In this document: piece by piece, positions 1 to 5,169 of the stretch | Position numbering within the stretch: position 1 is the stretch's first letter | How the letters are laid out: every line of letters starts with the position of its first letter | Origin: Actinomycetes bacterium | Lineage (GTDB): Bacteria; Actinomycetota; Acidimicrobiia; Acidimicrobiales; RAAP-2 | Assembly (NCBI GenBank): GCA_021841725.1 | Contig: JAKCEC010000078.1 | Coordinates: 1-6,336 of the forward strand | Length of the DNA: 6,336 nt | Reading direction: 5' to 3' | Translations under genes and position numbers: made by a program | Notes under the pieces: model-generated | What the model was told of the DNA's origin: nothing | The model's input: the letters and a program-made list of their open reading frames with translations, nothing else | Databases searched by the model: none

Positions 1-904
1 GAACGAGGACATCGACGGCCATGGCGACGAAGAGGGCGGTGAGGTACGTGATGGAGAAGTGAAAGAGGCGCATCGCTTCGGCGACGTCGGCCTGGTCGGC
101 GCGCGCGTGACGGTAGAGCCGCCACGCGTAGAAGGTGAACATCGCCCCCAGTACCGTCGCCGACAGCGCGTAGATCCACCCGAGGTGCGCGATGGGACCA
201 ATCCACATCGTCACCATCCACAACACGACGGAGTAGACGAGGATCTCGAGCGTGGTGCGCCGCAGGGAGGCCACCACCGGCATCATCGGAACGTTGGCGG
301 CGGCGTAGTCGTCGCGGTAGCGCACAGCCAGCGCCCAGAAGTGCGGCGGGGTCCAGATGAAGATGACGACGAAGAGCAACACGGGCGTCCAACTGAGGTT
401 GTTCGTCACCGCGGACCACCCGATCAACACCGGTACCGCGCCCGCGGCCCCACCGATGACGATGTTCTGCTTCGAGCGTCGCTTGAGCCACATCGTGTAA
501 ATCCCGACGTAGAAGGCCGTCGCGGCCATGGCCAACCACGCCGAGAGCACGTTGACGAAGGTGGCCAGCACGAGGAAGGACAACCCCTCGAGACCCAGCG
601 CGAAGATTGCGGCGGCGCGCGGCGTCATCACCCCGGTCACCAGGGGACGATTCTTCGTGCGGTCCATGATGGCGTCGATGTCGCGGTCGTAGACCATGTT
701 GAGGGCGTTGGCGCCCCCCGCCGCGAGGGTCCCGCCCACCAGCGTGGCGACGATGAGCCAAAAGCCCGGGACCCCGCGGTCCGCCACCACCATGGTGGGC
801 AGCGTGGTCACGAGCAAGAGTTCGATGATGCGCGGCTTGGTCAGCGCCACGTAGCCCTTTACCGTCGCCGACGTAGTGCGTGAAAGAGGAGCGACGAGGG
901 ACAC
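1..904 (-). CDS. ctaB: Protohaem IX farnesyltransferase (haem o synthase), 3' end cut by window edge
   Basis: Integral membrane prenyltransferase of the UbiA superfamily. It transfers a farnesyl group from farnesyl diphosphate to the vinyl group of haem b, making haem o, the precursor of haem a for cytochrome oxidases. I translated the minus strand from GTG at 904-902 and obtained 301 codons open to the window edge; the family is about 300 residues, so only the extreme C-terminus is missing. Diagnostic motifs: ALTKPRIIELLL near residues 20-31; the first Asp-rich motif N66 to D77 (NALNMVYDRDID) followed by MDRTKNRPL at 80-88; the second conserved stretch KRRSKQNIVIGGAAGA at 141-156; and WTPPHFWALA at 184-193. 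No other in-frame start lies between this GTG and the upstream in-frame stop. There is no Shine-Dalgarno, and TAGACT lies 7 nt before the GTG, suggesting a leaderless mRNA. It is divergent from COX15, which performs the next step. Identification is firm. Confidence 0.95.
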   Translation of the reverse strand, partial: MSLVAPLSRTTSATVKGYVALTKPRIIELLLVTTLPTMVVADRGVPGFWLIVATLVGGTLAAGGANALNMVYDRDIDAIMDRTKNRPLVTGVMTPRAAAIFALGLEGLSFLVLATFVNVLSAWLAMAATAFYVGIYTMWLKRRSKQNIVIGGAAGAVPVLIGWSAVTNNLSWTPVLLFVVIFIWTPPHFWALAVRYRDDYAAANVPMMPVVASLRRTTLEILVYSVVLWMVTMWIGPIAHLGWIYALSATVLGAMFTFYAWRLYRHARADQADVAEAMRLFHFSITYLTALFVAMAVDVLV

Positions 905-907
905 GGC

Positions 908-940
908 GCCTAGTCTACGAGGCCGTAGAAATACCTAGGC
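908..940. repeat. Nested inverted repeats in the ctaB/COX15 divergent promoter
   Basis: The outer pair is GCCTAG (908-913) with CTAGGC (935-940). The inner pair is TCTACG (914-919) with CGTAGA (924-929), around a 4-nt AGGC spacer. The two pairs have slightly different centres (924 and 921.5). They overlap both predicted -10 boxes, so a dimeric regulator bound here could control both haem a pathway genes at once. The repeats are seen directly; the operator role is inference. Confidence 0.4.
912..917 (-). promoter_or_regulatory. -10 box of ctaB promoter (leaderless)
   Basis: On the minus strand this reads TAGACT, fitting the actinobacterial TANNNT -10 consensus. Seven bases separate it from the ctaB GTG, so transcription would begin at or next to the start codon. 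No TTGACA-like -35 is visible at 17-18 bp; that position is occupied by the -10 box of the opposing COX15 promoter. Inferred from sequence only. Confidence 0.5.
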
Positions 941-941
941 T
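936..941 (+). promoter_or_regulatory. -10 box of COX15 promoter (leaderless)
   Basis: TAGGCT fits TANNNT and lies 6 nt before the GTG at 948. No Shine-Dalgarno lies between them, consistent with a leaderless transcript. The -35 position for this promoter would fall on the opposing ctaB -10 box, so the two promoters probably cannot be occupied at the same time. No clear -35 hexamer is visible. Confidence 0.5.
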
Positions 942-947
942 GTCGGG

Positions 948-1886
948 GTGACGACTTCCTCCCGGCTCGAGCTCAGCCCCCCGGTGTTTCGGTGGTTCGC
1001 CTTCGCGGCCTTTCTCTCCATGATCATAATTATCCTGACTGGAGCGGCTGTTCGACTGACCGGATCGGGTCTGGGGTGTCCCGATTGGCCGACGTGTTTC
1101 AAGCACGCCTACGCCAGCGGTTGGACCATCCACTCCAAGATTGAGTTCGCCAACCGTCTCGTCACCGTCACCCTGGTGGTCGTGACCTTCGTGGTGTTCC
1201 TGGCGTCCTTCGCCCGGCGCCCACGGCGGCGCGACCTGTCGGTACTCGCGGCCGCCTTGATTCTGGGCGTGGTCCTCGACGCCGGCCTCGGCGCCTACGT
1301 CGTGTACTCCAAGCTCAACCCCTGGCTCGTCTCCCTGCACCTCCTGCTCTCACTGGCGATGGTCGTGGTATCGGCCCACCTCTATCACCGTTCCAAGTAC
1401 GTCTACGGCCCGGGGTCGCGCGCGGACGTGCGAGACCGTCACTTCCTCGCGGTGGCGCGATTCATGTGGGTGCCCTTCGCCCTCTTATTGGTGACCGGGA
1501 CGATGACCACGGGGTCGGGGCCCCACGCCGGAGGTTCTCAGGGTCAGTTGGAAGCGCGACGCCTCCCCTTCGCCTTCTCGTCGGCGGCGTGGGTCCATTC
1601 GGTCGCCGCGACGCTCTTCGTCGGACTGGTCGTGGGCCTGCTCCTCGCGATCTGGCGGACGTCGGCGCCGGCTCCCCTGCAGCTCGGCGTGCGTCGCCTC
1701 GCGATCATCGCACTGGTCCAAGCCGCCATCGGCGTGAGTCAGTACCTCACCCACGTGCCCGCGGTACTCGTCGAACTCCACGTCGCGGGGGCCACGTCGC
1801 TCACGATCGGTGTGACCCAATTTCACCTTCGCCAAACCGCCCACGACCGCGAGCCGAGCATCGCGAAAAAGGTCGCCGTCGCATGA
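948..1886 (+). CDS. ctaA: Haem a synthase, COX15/CtaA family
   Basis: Membrane enzyme that oxidises the C8 methyl of haem o to a formyl group, giving haem a for aa3-type oxidases. The 312 residues match the bacterial family length and show about eight hydrophobic spans (roughly 15-35, 68-88, 97-121, 126-146, 167-188, 212-236, 248-268, 273-295). After the first span comes AVRLTGSGLGCPDWPTC, carrying the loop cysteines C44 and C50. E66 and R70 lie in IEFANR, and histidines H131 (SLHLLLS), H217 (WVHS) and H278 (VELHV) match the helix histidines that hold or process haem. TGSGPHAG at 187-195 is also family-typical. Where the Bacillus enzyme has a histidine just before the arginine, this protein has N69; from memory, actinobacterial members often read E-F-x-N-R there. 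The loop cysteine pair sometimes found in the second half is absent. The GTG start is the one placed 6 nt after the -10 box. Confidence 0.93.
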   Translation: MTTSSRLELSPPVFRWFAFAAFLSMIIIILTGAAVRLTGSGLGCPDWPTCFKHAYASGWTIHSKIEFANRLVTVTLVVVTFVVFLASFARRPRRRDLSVLAAALILGVVLDAGLGAYVVYSKLNPWLVSLHLLLSLAMVVVSAHLYHRSKYVYGPGSRADVRDRHFLAVARFMWVPFALLLVTGTMTTGSGPHAGGSQGQLEARRLPFAFSSAAWVHSVAATLFVGLVVGLLLAIWRTSAPAPLQLGVRRLAIIALVQAAIGVSQYLTHVPAVLVELHVAGATSLTIGVTQFHLRQTAHDREPSIAKKVAVA

Positions 1887-1900
1887 GCCGGCGCCCTGGG

Positions 1901-1924
1901 ACGTATGGCCCTATCGTACGTTTT
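1901..1924 (+). terminator. Possible intrinsic terminator after COX15
   Basis: ACGTATGG (1901-1908) can pair with TCGTACGT... more precisely with bases 1914-1921, giving five Watson-Crick pairs (ACGTA with TACGT) plus U·G, G-C and G·U around a 5-nt loop. The stem runs into TTTT at 1921-1924. It begins 14 nt after the COX15 stop. The stem is short and contains wobble pairs, and the T run is brief, so it is only a plausible terminator. The same bases contain TANNNT hexamers and may instead be promoter. Confidence 0.35.
1912..1917 (+). promoter_or_regulatory. Possible -10 box for the cytochrome b operon
   Basis: TATCGT fits TANNNT and would give a start near 1924 and a leader of about 37 nt containing the palindrome and Shine-Dalgarno. 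TACGTT at 1917-1922 is an equally good alternative, and no convincing -35 accompanies either. The stretch 1911-1949 is clearly AT-richer than its surroundings, which supports a promoter somewhere here but does not fix its position. Confidence 0.3.
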
Positions 1925-1926
1925 GA

Positions 1927-1936
1927 GTCTTAAGAC
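1927..1936. repeat. 10-bp perfect palindrome upstream of the cytochrome b operon
   Basis: GTCTTAAGAC is a perfect palindrome centred about 30 bp before the ATG at 1962, in the AT-rich leader. It could be an operator for a dimeric regulator. A 10-bp palindrome can occur by chance, so the role is speculative. Confidence 0.35.
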
Positions 1937-1949
1937 AAACTTATGTTTC

Positions 1950-1955
1950 AGGAGG
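1950..1955 (+). promoter_or_regulatory. Ribosome binding site deciding the start of the 60-residue gene
   Basis: AGGAGG lies 6 nt before ATG 1962, the best Shine-Dalgarno in the window. It rules out the in-frame ATG at 1905 as the start, because that would place this site inside the coding region and add 19 residues of non-hydrophobic, unrelated character. Confidence 0.85.
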
Positions 1956-1961
1956 TGCGTT

Positions 1962-2144
1962 ATGGCACAAGGCTGGGGCCTAGGGGCCCTTATTAATCTC
2001 GACCACTATGGCCACTACATACAGTGGCACGTCATTCAGATCAGTGTCGGGAATCTCATCGTTATGGTCCTCATGGTCGCGACCTTCGTCGCGGCCCTGT
2101 TGGCACCATTTCCGGGTCGGCGTAATCGAAAGGGAGCCAAGTGA
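1962..2144 (+). CDS. 60-residue single-span membrane protein, first gene of cytochrome b operon
   Basis: A small protein I cannot assign to a named family. It has one predicted membrane span at about residues 29-50 (VGNLIVMVLMVATFVAALL) and a basic tail (GRRNRKGAK), so the C-terminus should face the cytoplasm and the N-terminus the outside. The outer N-terminal part contains three histidines and several aromatics (H15, H18, H23, in DHYGHYIQWH). There is no cysteine. It starts after a strong AGGAGG and its stop overlaps the start of the cytochrome b gene by 4 bp (GTGA), indicating translational coupling and a role in the same complex. By analogy with the small single-helix subunits of cytochrome bc1 and b6f, it may be an accessory subunit or assembly factor. 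The histidines could instead bind a metal or sit near haem; both ideas are inference. Confidence 0.8.
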   Translation: MAQGWGLGALINLDHYGHYIQWHVIQISVGNLIVMVLMVATFVAALLAPFPGRRNRKGAK

Positions 2145-2767
2145 GTACCGATATTGATCGCCAGTGGACCTCGCGGATCCGCCACAACGTGGTGGACAAG
2201 TTGCCGCCGGACAAGCTCCTACCCGACACTCAGCCGGCCTACGTCGCCTCGTGGATCTACGTCTTCGGCGTGACGACCATCGCGGCCCTGGGCGTCGTCA
2301 TCTTGACGGGCATCATCCTGGCCCTCGACGGACCGCAGTGGTGGCACTCGTCCTCCCTCGGTCACTTCGTCAACTCGATGCACCTGTGGAGCGTGGAGAT
2401 CTTCTTCTTCGCCATGGTCGTGCACCTGTGGGGCAAGTTCTCGATGGCCGCCTGGCGCGGCGGGCGTTCCCTGACCTGGGTCACCGGTGCGGTGACGTTC
2501 ATGGCGTCGATCCTGGCGGGCTTCACGGGGTACGTGAGCCAGACCAACTTCGACTCTCAGTGGATCGCCACCCAGGCCAAGGACGGCATCAACTCCACGG
2601 GCGGCGGCGCGTTCTTTAACGTGCTCAACCTCGGTCAGATGCTCATGTGGCACATCGTGCTCCTGCCCCTCGCCGCCGTGGTCTTGACCGCCCTGCACGT
2701 GATCATGGTGCGCGTCAAGGGCGTCGTGCCCCCCTTCGAAGACGCGACGACGGAGGTGTCGGCATGA
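2141..2767 (+). CDS. Short cytochrome b (b6-type N-terminal domain), dihaem membrane protein
   Basis: Four-helix cytochrome b core, 208 residues, comparable with cytochrome b6 rather than full-length cytochrome b. Predicted helices are at about 35-61, 79-99, 112-133 and 168-190, with both ends in the cytoplasm. Haem-ligand histidines: H81 and H95 in helix B (14 apart) and H171 and H186 in helix D (15 apart, the b6 spacing). Glycines spaced to let the haems pack lie in helix A (G43, G57) and helix C (G116, G130). These features support two b haems crossing the membrane and quinone chemistry. The region after helix C reads GYVSQTNFDSQW, so the PWGQ-like Qo element expected there is not recognisable. 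There is no cysteine for a covalently bound extra haem. The GTG start follows AGGGAG and overlaps the preceding stop; the stop overlaps the next ATG (ATGA). No Rieske or cytochrome c gene is adjacent. A cytochrome b is certain; its complex and electron acceptor are not known. Confidence 0.9.
   Translation: MSTDIDRQWTSRIRHNVVDKLPPDKLLPDTQPAYVASWIYVFGVTTIAALGVVILTGIILALDGPQWWHSSSLGHFVNSMHLWSVEIFFFAMVVHLWGKFSMAAWRGGRSLTWVTGAVTFMASILAGFTGYVSQTNFDSQWIATQAKDGINSTGGGAFFNVLNLGQMLMWHIVLLPLAAVVLTALHVIMVRVKGVVPPFEDATTEVSA
2752..2756 (+). promoter_or_regulatory. Ribosome binding site for the third cytochrome-operon gene
   Basis: GGAGG lies 7 nt before ATG 2764, inside the end of the cytochrome b gene. 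It selects this ATG over the in-frame upstream ATG at 2647, which would overlap cytochrome b by 121 bp and add 39 arginine- and proline-rich residues typical of a shadow frame. Confidence 0.8.
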
Positions 2768-3705
2768 CGAAGAAGGCCTTTCGACCCGACGTCGACGCCC
2801 CCGAGTACAAGGGCGCCTACGTCCCCTACGACATCATCAAGGAGGGCGCCATCGCCGTCTTGGTGGTGTTCATCCTCACCGCCGCCCTCGCCCTGGTCTT
2901 CAGTTCACCCGACGAGAAGGCCATCACCATCAAGACCTGGTCGAACGCGGACGCCGTGGACTTCGCCCAGACCGCCGGTGACGAACTCGCCGGCACGTCG
3001 GCCGTGGCCGGTTACGGGGCGCCCTACAACAGCAACGGCACCAGCCAGCACTGGGGATTCCTCTCGCCCGAGAAGTGGGTGGGCGTGCACATCCCGATCA
3101 ACACCTCGCAGGACTTCGTCATCGACCCCCTGTCCGCGCAGCCGGCCCAGCCGGCCCTGACCGCGGCGTTGAACCAGTGGAAGTCGGCGTCGAGCACGGT
3201 CCAGACCGCGTGGGCCGACGCCTTCAACAAGGCGGAGCCGAACTTGACGTTCGTCAACAACCGGGTGATCATCCCCACCAAGGCCGCCGGACCCATCCCG
3301 GTCCTCCTCAACTACGAGACCCAAATGGCCCGTAGCGGGGCCCTGGACCAGGCGTTGGTGACCCAGAACGGCTTCTACACCACCAACTACACCAAGCCCC
3401 TCCTGTTCCTCTCCGACGGTACGTACTTCGCCGGCCTGGCGAACAAGCAGCACCTGTTGGGCAGCCAGTGGGGAATGATGAACGAGACCGGTCAGTACCC
3501 CGGTCAGGCGTGGCTGTGGCTCTACACCTTCTGGTACCAGGTCAAGCCGTGGAGCACCAGTGCCAGCGGTGACTTCCTGGTGTGGGGCACGATGATGATC
3601 CTCACCGCCCTGATGGTGCTCGTGCCCTTCATCCCGGGTCTGCGCTCGATACCGCGCAAGATCAAGATCTACCGCATCATCTGGCGCGAGCACTACACCC
3701 AGTAG
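2764..3705 (+). CDS. Cytochrome b partner: two-span protein with large extracytoplasmic domain, family not recognised
   Basis: 313 residues. A short cytoplasmic N-terminus (KGAYVPYDIIKEGA at 16-29) leads into a span at about 28-47. About 220 polar extracytoplasmic residues follow, then a Trp/Tyr-rich stretch at 248-263 (QAWLWLYTFWYQVKPW), a second span at about 270-290, and a basic tail (PGLRSIPRKIKIYRIIWR) predicted in the cytoplasm. The final span and tail resemble, by eye, the C-terminal end of cytochrome b/subunit IV proteins. However, canonical subunit IV has three spans, about 160 residues and a PEWY motif; none of these is present. The protein has no cysteine, so it cannot carry a CXXCH haem c or a Rieske 2Fe-2S centre. 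VGVHIPINTSQDFVIDPL (107-123) and LLFLSDGTYFAGLA (213-226) look ordered and would be good family signatures. The operon overlap (ATGA) implies it forms a complex with the short cytochrome b, its outer domain covering the side where a Rieske protein would normally dock. Function unknown. Confidence 0.85.
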   Translation: MTKKAFRPDVDAPEYKGAYVPYDIIKEGAIAVLVVFILTAALALVFSSPDEKAITIKTWSNADAVDFAQTAGDELAGTSAVAGYGAPYNSNGTSQHWGFLSPEKWVGVHIPINTSQDFVIDPLSAQPAQPALTAALNQWKSASSTVQTAWADAFNKAEPNLTFVNNRVIIPTKAAGPIPVLLNYETQMARSGALDQALVTQNGFYTTNYTKPLLFLSDGTYFAGLANKQHLLGSQWGMMNETGQYPGQAWLWLYTFWYQVKPWSTSASGDFLVWGTMMILTALMVLVPFIPGLRSIPRKIKIYRIIWREHYTQ

Positions 3706-3708
3706 TCC

Positions 3709-5169
3709 CTACCCTCGATCCGCGTTCCGCCAAGTGGGAGTCGACACCGACGAGTGTCGCTGCAGCACCGCTTCCACTTGGCGGGCCGCGTCGAGGAGCG
3801 TCCACTCACTGTGGGGTCGCCCCACCAGCGTGAGTCCGACGGGTAGCCCCTCCACCAGTCCCATCGGCACCGTGAGGATGGGCCAGCCCGCCACCGCGGC
3901 CGCCATGATCGAGGCCGACACGTACTTGGCGTTGTCACCGTTGACGAGGTCGCTCTTCCACGCGGGACCGTAGGCCGGCGACACCACCACGTCGTAGTCG
4001 CCGAGCACCGGACCCAGGGCGTTCGCGAGCGCCCACCCCACGTTTCGCTCCCGCGCGAGCTCGTAGGCCTCCGTGGCGCAACCGCCCGAGTCGCGCGCGC
4101 GCACGAGGAACTCGTGCCCGAAGTAGCGCTGTTCGACGTCGGCGTGGGCGTCCTCGTAGGCCACCACGTCCGCCAGGGACGACACCCCCTCCCCCGGGCG
4201 CTGAGCCAGATAGGCGTCCAGTCCGTCGCGTAGCTCGGCCAGCAGCACGGTGAGCTCATCCTCGTACTCGATCGCGCTGGGCAGGCCACCCTCGCCCCGC
4301 GCGATCTCGAGGCCCGACGAGCGCAACTGCGCCATCACCGCGTCGAACACGGCGTCGGTGGCCGCGTGGCCCGTGCGCCACGCGCGCGCGTCGACCCAGC
4401 GCGCGGGCGTCGGGACGGGCGCCGACTCGCGCACCATCGCGCCGTAGAGCAGGGCCACGTCGGCGACGGACCGCGCCATCGGGCCGGGACTGTCCTGGGA
4501 GTGACTGATCGGGACCACTCCGTCGCGCGACGTCACCCCCACCGTGGGCTTGAGGCCCACCACGCCGTTCAGTGACGCCGGACAGGTGATGGATCCGTCC
4601 GTCTCGGTCCCGACCGCCAGCGGTGCGAGACCGGCCGCCAGGGCCGCCCCCGACCCCGACGAGGATCCCCCCGCCGAGCGGTCCAGGGCCCAGGGATTGG
4701 CGACGAGACCCCCGGTGGCGGAGTACCCGCTGGTGGAGTGCGGCGAGCGAATGTTGGCCCATTGGCTCAAGTTCGTGCTGGCGAGAACAATCGCGCCGGA
4801 CTCGCGCAAGGTCGTGACGAGGGCGGCGTCGCGGCTCGCGCGACCCCGCAGCGCCGTCGAACCCGCCCAGCCCGGAAGGCCCCTCGCCTCGATGTTGTCC
4901 TTGACGACGACGGGGACGCCGTGCAGCGGCCCCCGGATCTCGCCGCGCGCTCGTTGTCGGTCGCGTTCGTGCGCCACCTCGAGCGCATCGTCGGCCCGGG
5001 CCGCGATCGAGCCCAGCGTGACCCCCGCGACGTCGATCGCGGCGATGCGCGCCAACAGTTGCTCGACGATTGCGGCGGAGGTCGTCTCGCCGCGCTCGAG
5101 TTGACCCCGGAGTGTCGTCGCGCCCGCGTAGGCGACGTCGTAACTCTCCGGGTGCGGATCGTTGGTCAT
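3709..5169 (-). CDS. Amidase-signature family hydrolase (peptide-amidase-like)
   Basis: Cytoplasmic serine hydrolase of the amidase-signature family, 486 residues, full length. The Ser-cisSer-Lys catalytic triad is complete: K90 in GVPVVVKDNIE, S169 as the cis-serine at the start of GGSSSGSG, and S193 as nucleophile in TDGSITCP. The 24-residue spacing between the two serines equals that in fatty acid amide hydrolase. NGVVGLKPTVGVTSRDG and ISHSQDSPGPMARSVAD after the nucleophile resemble peptide amidase (Pam) and its relatives more than GatA, and no gatB or gatC is nearby, so a tRNA amidotransferase role is unlikely. There is no signal peptide. The true substrate (peptide amides, aryl or aliphatic amides) cannot be read from sequence. 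The ATG overlaps the stop of the upstream S51-type hydrolase gene by 4 bp (ATGA), indicating a two-gene operon with coupled translation. Its 3' end is convergent with the cytochrome operon and contains the large inverted repeat. Confidence 0.92.
   Translation of the reverse strand: MTNDPHPESYDVAYAGATTLRGQLERGETTSAAIVEQLLARIAAIDVAGVTLGSIAARADDALEVAHERDRQRARGEIRGPLHGVPVVVKDNIEARGLPGWAGSTALRGRASRDAALVTTLRESGAIVLASTNLSQWANIRSPHSTSGYSATGGLVANPWALDRSAGGSSSGSGAALAAGLAPLAVGTETDGSITCPASLNGVVGLKPTVGVTSRDGVVPISHSQDSPGPMARSVADVALLYGAMVRESAPVPTPARWVDARAWRTGHAATDAVFDAVMAQLRSSGLEIARGEGGLPSAIEYEDELTVLLAELRDGLDAYLAQRPGEGVSSLADVVAYEDAHADVEQRYFGHEFLVRARDSGGCATEAYELARERNVGWALANALGPVLGDYDVVVSPAYGPAWKSDLVNGDNAKYVSASIMAAAVAGWPILTVPMGLVEGLPVGLTLVGRPHSEWTLLDAARQVEAVLQRHSSVSTPTWRNADRG
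3727..3784. repeat. Large two-tier stem-loop just past the cytochrome operon, possible 3' end signal
   Basis: CCGCCAAGTGG (3727-3737) is a perfect 11-bp inverted match to CCACTTGGCGG (3774-3784). The stem extends inward by four more pairs including G·U wobbles (3738-3741 with 3770-3773). The enclosed loop holds a second hairpin, CGACAC (3742-3747) with GTGTCG (3754-3759). It begins 22 nt after the operon's last stop and lies within the 3' end of the amidase gene on the other strand, since only 3 bp separate the two stop codons. No T run follows on either strand, so it is not a classical intrinsic terminator. It may stop or protect the 3' end of the operon mRNA or limit read-through from either side. 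Confidence 0.5.

Noticed and set aside
59..883. Long plus-strand ORF opposite ctaB
   Set aside because: It is rich in Arg, His, Asp and Gly with no domain character; the minus strand encodes an unmistakable haem o synthase.
1905..1961. Upstream start for the 60-residue protein
   Set aside because: AGGAGG at 1950-1955 with 6-nt spacing points to ATG 1962, and the extension would cover the promoter region.
2905..3693. 262-codon ORF antisense to the cytochrome partner gene
   Set aside because: Composition is Gly/Arg/Val/Asp-rich without motifs, and the sense frame is in a coupled operon with membrane spans.
3709..5169. GatA subunit of glutamyl-tRNA amidotransferase
   Set aside because: The family is the same, but there is no gatB or gatC nearby and the post-nucleophile motifs fit peptide-amidase-like enzymes better.
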